A stretch of DNA of 64,000 nucleotides, from assembly GCF_014202315.1 (NCBI RefSeq), contig NZ_JACHGN010000030.1:1-64000 (forward strand), in the 5' to 3' direction. Position numbers and translations under genes: made by a program. Below the pieces are notes generated by a model that did not search any database, was not told the DNA's origin, and saw nothing but the letters and a program-made list of their open reading frames with translations. Below are positions 1-9,639 of the stretch, piece after piece. Numbering within the stretch: position 1 is the stretch's first letter; each line of letters begins with the position of its first letter. The DNA comes from Thermocatellispora tengchongensis. GTDB taxonomy: Bacteria; Actinomycetota; Actinomycetes; Streptosporangiales; Streptosporangiaceae.

Positions 1-92
1 CACCCGGTTACATTCCGAACCCGGTAGTTAAGCCCTCCAGCGCCGATGGTACTGCACTGGGGACGGTGTGGGAGAGTAGGTCACCGCCGGAC
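1..92 (+). rRNA. rrf: 5S ribosomal RNA, 3' part (5' end outside window)
   Basis: The sequence carries the conserved 5S core CCGAACCCGG followed by GTTAAGCCCTCCAGCGCC and the 3' segment GGAGAGTAGGTCACCGCC, which pairs back to the missing 5' end. About 92 of the usual 117 or so bases are present, so roughly the first 25 bases lie upstream. It marks the end of an rrn operon read rightward; an intrinsic terminator follows within 15 bases. Confidence 0.93.
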
Positions 93-104
93 AAACATTG
101 ATCC

Positions 105-136
105 GAAAGGAGTCGCCCGACTGGGCGGCCCCTTTC
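105..136 (+). terminator. rrn operon terminator
   Basis: A 14 bp stem (105-118 with 123-136), one mismatch and one G-T pair, encloses a GACT loop and is followed by a short T-containing tail (GTGTTTTCC). It lies just after the 5S gene and is a standard intrinsic terminator. Confidence 0.8.
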
Positions 137-280
137 GTGTTTTCCGGCACGGGTTGGGCCTTCTGGCGCTGGTGGGGGGCGCGATCGGGAGGTTGGGGCA
201 CGATCGGGGCCGTGGCGGTTCTTCGGGTGTGCCGGCCGATTCAGATGCGGTCGTGCGGCGAAAGGGGGCCCTCCTACAGG

Positions 281-310
281 GGTTCCTTCTGCAGGGGTTC
301 CTTCTGCAGG
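281..310. repeat. Two perfect 15 bp tandem copies
   Basis: The unit GGTTCCTTCTGCAGG occurs twice head to tail (281-295, 296-310). It lies in non-coding spacer after the rRNA operon; no function is visible. Confidence 0.85.
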
Positions 311-375
311 GTCACTCCTGCGGCGAATGTGCTGCCGACGGGAGGTGCGGTCGTCTGGGGGCGGTCGTGCGGGGA

Positions 376-458
376 AATCCAGCCCTGCGGCCAATCCAGC
401 CCTGCGGCCAATCCAGCCCTGCGGCCTCCGGCCCTGCGGCCAATTCGGCCCTGTGGGG
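376..458. repeat. 17 bp tandem repeat, three perfect and two decayed units
   Basis: AATCCAGCCCTGCGGCC is repeated exactly at 376-392, 393-409 and 410-426, followed by two diverged units to about 458. A 17 bp period is not a multiple of three, so the frames open across it are unlikely to code. It is the first of several short-period GC-rich repeat tracts in the spacers of this window. Confidence 0.85.
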
Positions 459-1408
459 AGTGCGGCAGTGTGGGAACGAGGTTGTGCGGTACCCCTCCTG
501 CCGGGGCAGGTGCAGGGCGAGTCGGCGCTCTGCCTCACAGGGGCGATAGCGCACGCATCCCGGAGCCCTGCGGCCTCTCCACCCGGATGGCAGTGCCGGA
601 GAACGGCCAGAACGGGCTCCCGCCTCCAAACCCCCCTGGCTCCATCCCCGCGGCCGGCCCTGGTGGGCACGCGCGGGCGTCGGTCGGCTCCATGTGCGAC
701 GTCACGCGAAGTGTCGTAGGCGGCGAGCACAACTCGCTCGTCGAGCCGTCCCGCCGGGTATCGCCGAACCGGGCCCATGGAAGCGGCGCTCATTCGCGGC
801 GGCACCCGGGGCAGGCGCCCTCATATCGGAAGCACGCCGCCCAGAGCCACCATGCTCGTCGGGTACACACCGGCGGGCCCCACATCCCCCGGCGGGGGGC
901 GCACTCCCCGCAGGGCCACGTTCGCCCCACGACGGTGCTCCGGTTCCGGGACGGGAGTTCCAAAGGGGATCGGATGGGCAGAGGGATCGTGTCTGAGTGG
1001 GATGCGAACCTGGAGGCGGGTTGTGGCGTCTAAGCGGGTAGCAGGGTGCGGAATGGTGCCTTGACAGGAGGTGTCGTGACGCGATTTGCCGGTTGTAATT
1101 GGACGCCGTCGTGGAACCGGGCGTCATTGGCGCCGATCGCCGTAGGTGAGCGTATGTTGTCGGCGGGTGATGTGCGCAGGTCGGAGTGGGTGCGGCTACG
1201 CTGGAAAAGATGCTCGGGGCGGCTGGTACGGCCGGGGGCGCTGAGCGGGGCGGGTTATCGGGGGTCGCGGATAACCGGTCGAGCGCGAGAGGCGCGACCG
1301 TACAAAATGGAAAAAGCGTTGGGCGTGTCGCGCGGCGGGCGCTGAATCGTCGGTTACCGTCCATTGTGTCGGGACTCGCCGGATGCGGCGCGTTCCTGAG
1401 GAAAGGAC

Positions 1409-1798
1409 ATGCCGATGGGGGCAGTGCGCAAGGTGGCGACCTACCTTGGCCTGGGCGGAGTCGACCAGTACGACGAGGCCTATGACTACGACGGCGTCGA
1501 GGAGGACGAGTGGATGCCCGCAGCCGAGCGGGCGGCTCGCCGCTGGCAGTCTGTCGAGGAGCCCGCGCGGATCGTGATGCTGCGGCCGACGCAGTACAGT
1601 GACGCGCCGACCATCGGAAGGCACTTCCGCGAGGGTAAGAGCGTGATCATGGATGTGAGCGGCATGCCCATGGCGGAGGCGACCCGGATGGTCGATTTCG
1701 CGGCCGGTCTCGCCTACGGATGCGAGGGGCGGATCGAGCGGATCGCGGAGAAGGTGTTCCTGCTCACGCCGGTGGACGTGGAGGTCACCAGCGAGTAA
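1409..1798 (+). CDS. sepF: SepF-like cell division protein
   Basis: A 129-residue protein with the SepF plan: a short amphipathic N-terminus (the membrane-binding helix in SepF), an acidic linker with EEDEW, and a DUF552 core from about residue 55 containing RIVMLRPTQYSDAPTIGRHF and the SVIMDVSGM strand. Family members bind the FtsZ C-terminal tail and tether Z-rings to the membrane. The ATG at 1409 follows AGGAAAGG; a second ATG two codons on is possible. There is no ftsZ, ylm or divIVA next to it, so this is probably one of the extra SepF-like paralogues of filamentous actinomycetes (the Streptomyces SflA/SflB type) rather than the dcw-cluster copy. That assignment is inference. Confidence 0.82.
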   Translation: MPMGAVRKVATYLGLGGVDQYDEAYDYDGVEEDEWMPAAERAARRWQSVEEPARIVMLRPTQYSDAPTIGRHFREGKSVIMDVSGMPMAEATRMVDFAAGLAYGCEGRIERIAEKVFLLTPVDVEVTSE

Positions 1799-1841
1799 GG
1801 GCAGTCCGCCCGGGGTCGGGGGGCTCGTGGGCGGACTGCTC
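1799..1841. terminator. Bidirectional terminator between convergent genes
   Basis: GCAGTCCGCCC (1801-1811) pairs perfectly with GGGCGGACTGC (1829-1839), with two further pairs outside, followed by TGTTTA on the plus strand. It lies between the sepF-like gene and the convergent membrane-protein gene and can serve both. Confidence 0.8.
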
Positions 1842-1844
1842 TGT

Positions 1845-3152
1845 TTATGCGGCTCTGGGGCCGCGGCGAATCAGCCTGGTCAGTTCGGCCAGGTCGGTGG
1901 CCGCGGCCTTTTCCTTTTCCGCGGCCTCGCGGGCGTACTCGTGCAGGGCCCAGACCGCGCCCTCGGCCAGCTCACGCAGCTCGCTGAGCTGGGAGGCGAC
2001 GTACTGCTCGTCGGCCTCCTGCTGCAGCCGGGCGCGGTGCAGCAGGTAGGCGCCGGCCGCGCCCAGGACCACGGCGGCGACCAGCAGCAGGAGCGTGGTG
2101 ACGAAGGCGGCCAGCAGGGCCACGGCGCCGCTGCCCAGCGCGGCGTAGGCGGGCCACCACTGGTGCGGGCGCCGGGGCACGCCCTGCGCGCCGATCCGGG
2201 CCTCCGCCGAGGCCAGGGAGGCCGGGTCGGGGCCTTCGGGGCGCAGGACGACGTCGTGGCCCAGGATCGGGATGGTCACGGTGGAGGGCGGGTCGAGGTG
2301 GGTGGCCTGGGCCAGTTCCTCGGCCACCCGGCGCACGATCGGGGCCACGACGTGCAGCGCGCAGGCCGCCAGATCGGGGTCGGCGCCGGGGCTGAGGTCG
2401 TCCAGCAAGTGGGAGGTGAGCGTGCCCATCGGGCGTTCGGGGCCGCCGGAGCCGACCAGCATGCGCAGCACCGCGAGGGGTTCGTCGTGGGAGGAGGCGG
2501 CGGGCGTGCGGGAGCCGTCGCCGGGCCGTCGTGGCGCGGTGATCTCGGCGCACCGGCCGCGCAGCCGGGCGAGCCGGGCCGCGGCCTGGGCCGGACGGGC
2601 CAGCGCGGGGATCTCGGCCAGTTCCGGGAAGTCGGCGAAGGAGCGCGGCACCACGACGGCGGGCTCGCTGGGCACCAGGGAGCCGAGCCAGCGGTCGGCA
2701 TCCACCTTGGCGGGCACGGCCACCGCGTCGAGCTTGCGCAGCACGAAGATCTTGCCCGCCGGCCCGTACGCCCCCCGCGCCGCGGCCACCCACAGCGCCC
2801 GCTGCCCGTGCGTGACCGGCCCCTCGGCGGACAGGTCGCCGAAGGCGATGCCGAGCCACGAGGCGTGGATGCGGTCGCCCTGACCGGCGACGGCGAGCGC
2901 CAGGCACAGGAACAGCGCCGTACGCCGCTCGTCGCGCTGCGCGGCCCGGGTCAGCGCCTCCAGGGCCTCCTCACCGGCGGTGATCGCCATGAGGGCTTCG
3001 ATGGCCGGCGGCAGCCAGTAGCCCTCGACGTCGTTGATCCTGGGGAGGGCGAACGGCGTGGTGCCGCCGGCTGCGAGGTGCGCGAGGAGCGCTTCGGCGC
3101 TGCGTTGCAGTTCCGTCGCGGCGCGCGGGCTCGCGGTCAGATCCATGCTCAA
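1845..3152 (-). CDS. Membrane protein of unknown function with C-terminal coiled coil
   Basis: A 435-residue protein. About 320 alanine- and proline-rich residues of mixed helical character come first, then a hydrophobic block at about 333-372 that can form one or two membrane helices, then a charged helical tail (about 373-425) with coiled-coil character. I recognise no family. The start is uncertain: TTG at 3152 has GGAG nine bases upstream, while the ATG two codons later (3146) has that GGAG 15 bases away, so TTG is preferred. It stands alone, ending at a shared bidirectional terminator and separated from argS by about 200 bases in which I see no other feature. Confidence 0.7.
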   Translation of the reverse strand: MSMDLTASPRAATELQRSAEALLAHLAAGGTTPFALPRINDVEGYWLPPAIEALMAITAGEEALEALTRAAQRDERRTALFLCLALAVAGQGDRIHASWLGIAFGDLSAEGPVTHGQRALWVAAARGAYGPAGKIFVLRKLDAVAVPAKVDADRWLGSLVPSEPAVVVPRSFADFPELAEIPALARPAQAAARLARLRGRCAEITAPRRPGDGSRTPAASSHDEPLAVLRMLVGSGGPERPMGTLTSHLLDDLSPGADPDLAACALHVVAPIVRRVAEELAQATHLDPPSTVTIPILGHDVVLRPEGPDPASLASAEARIGAQGVPRRPHQWWPAYAALGSGAVALLAAFVTTLLLLVAAVVLGAAGAYLLHRARLQQEADEQYVASQLSELRELAEGAVWALHEYAREAAEKEKAAATDLAELTRLIRRGPRAA

Positions 3153-3351
3153 TGCGGAGAACTCCCCGACACGTTTGGGAGCGCCCGGACATGGGAGACC
3201 CCAGCCGGTGTCTCACGCCGGACATTCCAATGACCGCGCAAAGCCTAACCCGGCCTCTCTTCATGTCCACGGAGGCGCGCCCGGAGCCCTGTTTTCCGGC
3301 ATTCACGGCGAGCCGGTCCACATCCGCTCCGGGCGGCCTGGTCGTCGTCGG

Positions 3352-5079
3352 TCACATGCGGCTGGGCACCTGGACGCCCAGCAGGCCGAGGCCGGTCTCC
3401 AGGACCTTGAGCGTCAGCGCGCACAGCGCCAGCCGGGATGCCCGGGTCTCGGCCGGGACGTCGTCGCGCAGCACCGGGCACTTCTCGTAGAAGCCGGTGA
3501 ACGCGGTCGCGGTGTCGAACAGGAACCCGCACAGCCGGTGCGGCTCGGACGCGTCGGCGACCTGCTGCACCACCGCGCCGAAGCCGAGCAGTTGCAGCGC
3601 CAGGGCGCGCTCGGCCGGCTCGCCGAGCACGATCGGGCCGGTCGCGGTCTCGGGGTCGATGCCGCCCTTGCGGAAGATCGAGCGTACGCGGGCCGCGGCG
3701 TACTGCAGGTAGGGGGCGGTGTTGCCGGTGAAGGCGAGCATGCGGTCGAAGTCGAAGATGTACTCGCTGTCGTGGCTGACCGACAGGTCGGCGTACTTCA
3801 CCGCGCCCATGCCCACGGCCTGGGAGATCTCGGCCTGGGTCTCCTCGTCGTAGCCGCGGGCGGCGATGGCGGCCGAGGCCCGCTCGACCGCCTCGTCGAG
3901 GAGGTCCATCAGCTTGACCGACTCGCCGGAGCGGGTCTTGAACCGGCGGCCGTCGGCGCCGAGCATCATGCCGATCTGGACGTGCTCGGCGGAGACGGTC
4001 TCGGGCAGCCAGCCCGCCAGCCGGGCCGCGGCGAAGACCATCTGGAAGTGCAGCGCCTGGTCGGCGCCCACGACGTACAGGATGCGGTCGGCCTTGAGGT
4101 CGTGCACCCGGTAGCGGATCGCGGCGAGGTCGGTGGTGGCGTAGCCGTAGCCGCCGTCGCTCTTGCGGATGATCAGCGGCAGCGGCTTGTCGTCGCTGCC
4201 GGTGAACCCGGGCGGGAACACGCACAGCGCGCCCTCGCTGACCACCGCCACGCCGGCGGCCTCCAGGTCGTCGCAGACCGTGGCCAGCATCGGGTTGTAC
4301 ATGCTCTCGCCGGCGATGTCGTCGTCGGTGAGGGTGACGCCGAGCATGGCGTAGACCTTGTTGAAGTAGCGGATGGTGGCGTCCATGAAGACGTGCCACA
4401 GCCGCAGGGTCTCGGGGTCGCCCGACTGCAGGGTGGTCACCCGCTCGCGCGCCCGGCGCTTGAAGTCGTCGTCGCCGTCGAACTTGGCCCGCGCCGCCTG
4501 GTAGAACGGGGTGCCCTCACCGGCTTCGAGCTGGGCGACGGCCTGCTCCTCGCCGACGTCGAGCAGGTGCTCGATGAGCATGCCGAACGGCGTGCCCCAG
4601 TCGCCGAGGTGGTTCTGCCGGACCACCTGGTTGCCGAGGTGCTCGTGCACCCGGGCCAGCGCGTCGCCGACGATGGTGGTGCGCAGGTGGCCGACGTGCA
4701 TCTCCTTGGCCGCGTTGGGCGCGGAGTAGTCGATCACGATGGTCTGCGCCGGCGCGGCCACGCCGACGCCGAGCCGCGGGTCGGCCAGGGTCTCGGCGGC
4801 CCGCTCGGCGATCCAGCCGTCGGCGAGCGTGATGTTCAGGAACCCGGGCCCGCTGACCTCGACCGTGCCCGGGAAGTCGCGCAGCTCGTCGGCGATGGCC
4901 TGGGCGACCTCCCGCGGCGCCCGTCGCAGCCGCTTGGCCAGGCTCAGCGCCACGTTCGCCTGGAAGTCGGCGAACTGGGAGGGCCGGATCAGCGGATCTG
5001 CGTCGGCGAAGTCCGCACCGAAGGCGGCGCCCAGGGCTGCCTGGACGCGCTCGGTGAGGACGAGCTGCGGGTCGGTCAT
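3352..5079 (-). CDS. argS: Arginine--tRNA ligase
   Basis: Class I arginyl-tRNA synthetase of 575 residues, usual bacterial size, charging tRNA-Arg in the cytosol. The N-terminal Add-1 domain (about 1-110) precedes the catalytic core with the class I signature H128-V-G-H131 inside EMHVGHLRTT, followed by NHLGDWGTPFGML, typical of ArgRS. SDGGYGYATTDLAAI is the conserved segment near the active site; the C-terminal DALR anticodon-binding domain ends in SRM. The ATG at 5079 lacks a strong ribosome binding site. Its stop is at 3352. The P-type ATPase gene ends only 4 bases upstream of its start, so both are probably on one transcript. Confidence 0.97.
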   Translation of the reverse strand: MTDPQLVLTERVQAALGAAFGADFADADPLIRPSQFADFQANVALSLAKRLRRAPREVAQAIADELRDFPGTVEVSGPGFLNITLADGWIAERAAETLADPRLGVGVAAPAQTIVIDYSAPNAAKEMHVGHLRTTIVGDALARVHEHLGNQVVRQNHLGDWGTPFGMLIEHLLDVGEEQAVAQLEAGEGTPFYQAARAKFDGDDDFKRRARERVTTLQSGDPETLRLWHVFMDATIRYFNKVYAMLGVTLTDDDIAGESMYNPMLATVCDDLEAAGVAVVSEGALCVFPPGFTGSDDKPLPLIIRKSDGGYGYATTDLAAIRYRVHDLKADRILYVVGADQALHFQMVFAAARLAGWLPETVSAEHVQIGMMLGADGRRFKTRSGESVKLMDLLDEAVERASAAIAARGYDEETQAEISQAVGMGAVKYADLSVSHDSEYIFDFDRMLAFTGNTAPYLQYAAARVRSIFRKGGIDPETATGPIVLGEPAERALALQLLGFGAVVQQVADASEPHRLCGFLFDTATAFTGFYEKCPVLRDDVPAETRASRLALCALTLKVLETGLGLLGVQVPSRM

Positions 5080-5083
5080 GCGT

Positions 5084-7474
5084 CTAGGGTATCGGCTGCG
5101 CGCAACCCGATTCGGCCTTACGGGCGCGCCTGCGCACGTACGCGATGGCGGCCGACAGGGCCACGGCGGCGAGCGCGCCGAAGCCGACCGCCACCAGGTC
5201 GTTGCTCAGGTCCTCGGGGCGCAGCGCGAACAGCTCGCGGCTCGCCGGCACGGCCAGCGCCACCGCGAACAGCCCGGCCATGGCCGCGACGAGCACGACG
5301 CGCCACCAGGTGAGCGGCATCGCGATCAGCACCAGCACCCACCACGAGGCCAGGAAGAGCGTGATGACCGCGGCGGTGCGGTCCTGGTCCAGGCTGGAGG
5401 TGCCGGTGTGGGCGAGGGTGAAGGAGGCGAACATGGCCAGCGCGCAGATCACCCCGGCCGGTACGGCGAAGCGCAGCACGCGCGGCACGAACCCGGGCCG
5501 CGAGCGTTCCAGGCTGGGCGCGAGCGCCAGGAAGAACGCCGGGATGCCGATGGTCAGCGCGTTGACCAGCGTGGAGTGCCGGGGCGCGAACGGGAAGGCC
5601 AGCCCGGCGACGCCGGTGAGCAGCGACAGGACGATCGCGTAGAAGGTCTTGGTCAGGAACAGGTTGGAGACCCGCTCGATGTTGGCCAGCACCCTGCGGC
5701 CCTCGGCGACGACGTGCGGCAGGGTGGCGAACCGGTCGTCCAGGAGCACGACCTGCGCGACCGCCTTGGTGGCGCCGCTGCCGGAGCCCATGGCCACGCC
5801 CAGGTCGGCGTCCTTGAGCGCGAGCACGTCGTTGACGCCGTCGCCGGTCATCGCGACGGTGTGGCCGCGCGACTGGAGAGCACTGACGAACAGCCGCTTC
5901 TGCCGCGGCGTGACCCGGCCGAACACGGTGGTGCGGTCGAGGATCTCGGCGAGCTTGTCCGGGTCGTCCTCGGGGAGCGTGCGCGCGTCCACGGCGTGCT
6001 CGCCGCCGGGGATGCCGAGGGAGGTGGCGATGGCCTTGACCGACTCGGGGTTGTCGCCGGAGATGACCTTGATGGTGACGTTCTGCTCGGCGAAGTAGCG
6101 CAGCGTCTCGCGTGCGTCGGGCCTGATCCGCTGCCGCAGCACGACCAGCGCGGCGGCCTGCGGCGATCCCTCTCCGCCGGTCAGGGCGTCGGGCGCGTCG
6201 AGGGCGCCGTCGGGCACCCGGCACAGCACCAGCACCCGCAGGCCGGTGGCGGCCAGCTCGCCGGCCCGCTCGTACGCCGGGGTGCCGGGCGGCAGCAGCA
6301 CGTCGGGCGCGCCCAGGATCCAGGCGCCGTGCTCCTCGAACCGGGCCCCGCTCCACTTGCGCGCGGAGGAGAACGGCACGCCGAACCGTACGCGCCAGCC
6401 CGGGTCGTCGCCGTAGCCGGCCCGGATCGCAAGCGCGGTGGGGTTGGGACGCGGGTCGCAGGCGGCGAGGGCGGCCAGCGCCCGGTCCACCGGCAGGCCG
6501 GGCTCGCCGACCGGGATCACCTGGTCGAGGTCCATGCCGCCCGCGGTGAGCGTGCCGGTCTTGTCCAGGCACAGCACGTCCACCCGGGCCAGGCCCTCGA
6601 TCGCGGGCAGCTCCTGCACCAGGCACCGGCGGCGGCCGAGGCGTACGACGCCGACGGCGAAGGCGATGCTGGTCATCAGCACCAGGCCCTCGGGGATCAT
6701 GGTGACGACGCCGGCGACGGTGCCGGTGATCGCCTCGGCGAAGGAGGAGTCGCGGGTGAGCTGGCTGTAGGTGAGCAGGGCGCCGATCGGCACCACCGCC
6801 CAGGTGATGTACTTGATGAACCGGGTGATGCCCTCGCGCAGCTCGGAGCGGGCCAGGCTGAACGCGCTGGCCTCCTCGGCCAGTTTGGCGGCGTACGCGT
6901 CGGTGCCGACCCGGGTGGCGGTGTAGCAGCCGGTGCCGGCCACCACGAAGCTGCCCGAGAGCACCTCGTCGCCCGGCTGCTTGTGCACCGGGTCGGCCTC
7001 GCCGGTGAGCAGCGACTCATCGACCTCCAGGCCGTCGGAGGCGGTGACGGCGCCGTCCACGAGCAGCCGGTCGCCGGGGCCGAGCAGCACCAGGTCGCCG
7101 AGCACGACCTGGCGGGGCGGGATCTCGCGTTCGGCCCCGTCGCGGCGTACGCGCACGGGGGCCTCGTTGACCACCGCGAGCCGGTCCAGGGTGCGCTTGG
7201 CGCGCAGCTCCTGCACCACGCCGATCGCCGTGTTGGCCACGATGACCAGCCCGAACACGCTGTCCTGCCACTCGCCGAAGATCAGGATGAGGGCCCACAG
7301 CACGCCGATGACGCCGTTGAACAGCGTCAGCACGTTGGCCCGCACGATCGCCGACAGCGACCTGCTGGACCGGCGCGGCACGATGTTGACCTGCCCCGCC
7401 GCCACCCGCTCGGCCACCTCGGCCGAGGTGAGCCCGTCGCGGACCCCCGTCAGCTCCGCCGTGTCTCCACCCAC
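5084..7474 (-). CDS. ctpE: Cation-transporting P-type ATPase, CtpE-like
   Basis: A 796-residue P-type ATPase. Visible motifs are TGE (157-159, actuator domain), PEGL (261-264, transmembrane ion pathway), DKTGTLT with phosphorylated D304, and TGDGVNDVLALKDADLG (hinge). It lacks the CPC/CPH metal motif and heavy-metal-binding N-terminus of P1B pumps. The string ARVDVLCLDKTGTLT, the VVRLGRRRCLVQELPAIEG segment and total length match mycobacterial CtpE from memory, a protein linked to calcium uptake; the transported ion here is inferred. The start is GTG at 7474 with GGAGGGG upstream. It lies between plsX and argS on the same strand. Confidence 0.85.
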   Translation of the reverse strand: MGGDTAELTGVRDGLTSAEVAERVAAGQVNIVPRRSSRSLSAIVRANVLTLFNGVIGVLWALILIFGEWQDSVFGLVIVANTAIGVVQELRAKRTLDRLAVVNEAPVRVRRDGAEREIPPRQVVLGDLVLLGPGDRLLVDGAVTASDGLEVDESLLTGEADPVHKQPGDEVLSGSFVVAGTGCYTATRVGTDAYAAKLAEEASAFSLARSELREGITRFIKYITWAVVPIGALLTYSQLTRDSSFAEAITGTVAGVVTMIPEGLVLMTSIAFAVGVVRLGRRRCLVQELPAIEGLARVDVLCLDKTGTLTAGGMDLDQVIPVGEPGLPVDRALAALAACDPRPNPTALAIRAGYGDDPGWRVRFGVPFSSARKWSGARFEEHGAWILGAPDVLLPPGTPAYERAGELAATGLRVLVLCRVPDGALDAPDALTGGEGSPQAAALVVLRQRIRPDARETLRYFAEQNVTIKVISGDNPESVKAIATSLGIPGGEHAVDARTLPEDDPDKLAEILDRTTVFGRVTPRQKRLFVSALQSRGHTVAMTGDGVNDVLALKDADLGVAMGSGSGATKAVAQVVLLDDRFATLPHVVAEGRRVLANIERVSNLFLTKTFYAIVLSLLTGVAGLAFPFAPRHSTLVNALTIGIPAFFLALAPSLERSRPGFVPRVLRFAVPAGVICALAMFASFTLAHTGTSSLDQDRTAAVITLFLASWWVLVLIAMPLTWWRVVLVAAMAGLFAVALAVPASRELFALRPEDLSNDLVAVGFGALAAVALSAAIAYVRRRARKAESGCAQPIP

Positions 7475-7550
7475 GTAGTCCCGCCCCTCCGTCCCCGGCT
7501 ACTCAGGGTACGTGCCGAGGCCGCCGCGGGCGGCGGGAACGGTTCAGTCC

Positions 7551-7590
7551 GTGCTCATCATCCCGTGCTCATCATCCCGTGCTCATCATC
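7551..7590. repeat. 14 bp tandem repeat, almost three copies
   Basis: GTGCTCATCATCCC is repeated at 7551-7564 and 7565-7578, with a third copy complete to 12 bases (7579-7590). It lies in the 138-base gap between plsX and the P-type ATPase gene. Confidence 0.85.
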
Positions 7591-7612
7591 AGGGGCTCGT
7601 CACAGGCGGTAT

Positions 7613-8659
7613 TCACCACAGGCGGTGGGACCGCCCGGCCGCGGCGACGCGTTCGCCCGTGCGCGCGACGGTGCGCGCCGCGGCGAGGGTGGCGGCGAGG
7701 GCGCAGGCCGCGGCGATGCTCCCGGCCCTGGCCGCGCCGTGGGCGATCACGACGGTGCCGTTGAGGCCGAGCAGGACGGCGCCGCCGTACGCGTCGGGGT
7801 CCAGCCGGTGCCGCAGCCGGCGGATCTTGGAGCGTTGCAGGAGCGCGCCGAGCCGGCTCAGCGGGCCGCTCTCGACCGTGGCGCGCAGCTCGCCGAAGGC
7901 GTACCGCACCGCGCCCTCCATGGTCTTGAGCGCGACGTTGCCGGTGAAACCGTCGGTGACGACGACGTCCACCTTGCCGGTGAGCAGGTCGTGGCCCTCG
8001 ACGTTGCCCGCGAAGTCGAGACTGGGCGCGGCGGCCAGCAGCTCGTGGGCGCGTTTGACCACCTTGTCGCCCTTCTCGGCCTCGCTGCCGATGGTGAGCA
8101 GGCCGACGCGGGGGTTCTCGACGTGCAGGGCGCTTTCGGCGTACGCGGTGCCGAGGTGGGCGAACTGCAGCAGCATCTCCGGCTTGACCTCGGCGTTCGC
8201 CCCGGCGTCGAGCAGCACGGTGGGGCGGGGGCGCGTGGGCAGCGCCACGGCGATGGCCGGGCGGAGCACGCCCTGCTGGCCGCGCAGCCGCAGCCGGGCG
8301 GTGGCCACGATCCCGGCGGTCGAGCCGGCCGACACGACGGCGCAGGCGTCGCCGCGGCGTACGAGGTGGCAGGCGACGGCGATGCTGGAGCGGGGGCGGC
8401 GCAGGCTGGCCAGGGCGCCCTCGTGCATGGCCAGCGCCTCCTCGGCGCGCACGATCGGGATCTCCCGGGTCGCGTCGTGCGCGGCCAGCGCCTCGGCGAG
8501 GGGGCGCGGCGCGCCCACGAGCACGACCGGCACGCCGTGCTCGCGCACGGCGGTGACGGCGCCGGCCACGATCTCGTGCGGTGCGTGGTCGCCGCCCATG
8601 GCGTCCAGCGCTACCGGAGCTGCCACCGGAGTGACGCCGGGACGGCCGGTGTCGGGCAA
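7613..8659 (-). CDS. plsX: Phosphate acyltransferase PlsX
   Basis: A 348-residue PlsX, converting acyl-ACP and phosphate to acyl-phosphate for PlsY in phospholipid synthesis; peripheral membrane enzyme. It shows the family signatures VALDAMGGDHAPHEIV near the N-terminus, VVSAGSTAGIVATA, and the phosphate-loop-like VVTDGFTGNVALKTMEG. A TTG at 8659 is used with GAGGTG five bases upstream; no better start is visible. In many bacteria plsX sits with fabH/acpP and rpmF; here it is alone, followed by the CtpE-like gene. The C-terminus (about 310-348) is Ala-rich and divergent. Confidence 0.93.
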   Translation of the reverse strand: MPDTGRPGVTPVAAPVALDAMGGDHAPHEIVAGAVTAVREHGVPVVLVGAPRPLAEALAAHDATREIPIVRAEEALAMHEGALASLRRPRSSIAVACHLVRRGDACAVVSAGSTAGIVATARLRLRGQQGVLRPAIAVALPTRPRPTVLLDAGANAEVKPEMLLQFAHLGTAYAESALHVENPRVGLLTIGSEAEKGDKVVKRAHELLAAAPSLDFAGNVEGHDLLTGKVDVVVTDGFTGNVALKTMEGAVRYAFGELRATVESGPLSRLGALLQRSKIRRLRHRLDPDAYGGAVLLGLNGTVVIAHGAARAGSIAAACALAATLAAARTVARTGERVAAAGRSHRLW

Positions 8660-8776
8660 ATAGTCACCTCACGCACCTCATGCGGAATCAGTCTCACCGC
8701 ATCGTAGGCATGCGGGTGATGCGTACTTACTGCCGGGTACGCCCTGTATGTGGGCTACGGATACCTCCGCCTGCAC

Positions 8777-9391
8777 CTACCAATAGCCGTCGTTCGCGCG
8801 CAAGACGACCACTTTGCCGAACGTTGCCCGTCCGGTCAGCCTGATGAGCGGGCCGGACGCGTCGCCTGTGCCGGGCTCGCCCCCCGAGACCGCGCGCTTG
8901 GCGAACAGCGCCCCGCCCTCGTCGATGACCCGGGCGTCCTCGGGCACGCGCACGATCAGCTTGCCGAACAGCGCGTTCAGCTCCAGCGTGACCTCGCGGC
9001 CGGGCAGCACGGCCTCGGACAGGTCCACGATCAGGGCCCCGAACGTGGAGCGCAGCTCGGTGCGCCGGCCGGGCACCCACCGGCCGCGCCGGATCACCTT
9101 GCTGAACACGGCGGTCACCCGCTGCCGGTCCAGGCCGGGAGGCGCGCCGGCGGCCACGTCGGGCAGGTCGGCGGTGATGGGGGCGAGGTCGCCCACGGTG
9201 ACGGCGGAGTAGGCGGCCTCCAGCCGGTCGGCGTGCTCCACACTGGTCAGCCGCCCGGTGGCCAGGGCCTCGCCCAGCACGGCGGCGACGTGGTCGCGGT
9301 CGGCGTCGGACGCCCGCTGCTGGAGCGGCGCGGCGTACGCGGCCTGGGCCGGGGTCCGCCCGGAGGGGGACGGCGCGGAATGCGGGCTCAT
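8777..9391 (-). CDS. DUF1707 protein with LiaF-like C-terminal domain
   Basis: A 204-residue soluble protein. Residues about 26-78 (ASDADRDHVAAVLGEALATG through LAPITADLP) are a DUF1707 (SHOCT-like) domain, common as a regulatory or oligomerisation module in actinobacteria. The C-terminal half, with repeats of the form FGALIVDL and FGKLIVRVPEDA, resembles the beta-rich LiaF-type domain of cell-envelope stress proteins. No transmembrane segment is visible. It is transcribed away from the KamA-family gene. The role is unknown; an envelope-stress connection rests on family resemblance only. Confidence 0.82.
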   Translation of the reverse strand: MSPHSAPSPSGRTPAQAAYAAPLQQRASDADRDHVAAVLGEALATGRLTSVEHADRLEAAYSAVTVGDLAPITADLPDVAAGAPPGLDRQRVTAVFSKVIRRGRWVPGRRTELRSTFGALIVDLSEAVLPGREVTLELNALFGKLIVRVPEDARVIDEGGALFAKRAVSGGEPGTGDASGPLIRLTGRATFGKVVVLRANDGYW

Positions 9392-9639
9392 GAGCCGAGT
9401 GTACGTCGAGACGAGATATGTCGCGAGTGTCCTCCGGTCGAATGCGGGTTTCCGCCCACACCCGCTCCGACCACCGCATTCGCGGCACGACGCGGGTTCT
9501 CCCCGCGGGCATCACAAGAAACTTGCACCTCTCCTGGAACCAGGACCAGGGGTCACGGCGTCGGGTATATGAAGCACCCAGACGCGCGAGTGGGCCGAAC
9601 GGTTTACATCCCAGACCAACTAGGGAGGGGAAGAACCTA

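Larger units (their letters stand above)
137..1408. other. Gene-free spacer between rrn and the sepF-like gene
   Basis: About 1.27 kb without a gene I can support. Frames of up to 311 codons are open on both strands, but they are Arg/Pro/Ala-rich shadows of GC-rich DNA with no ribosome binding site and no recognisable domain. The left part holds short tandem repeats (281-310 and 376-458). A TTGACA hexamer at 1061-1066 has no convincing -10 partner. Confidence 0.6.

Noticed and set aside
98..1364. Open frames of 100-311 codons on both strands after the 5S gene
   Set aside because: Arg/Pro/Ala-rich composition, no ribosome binding site, and they cross 15 and 17 bp repeats whose period breaks codon phase. 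They are shadows of GC-rich spacer.
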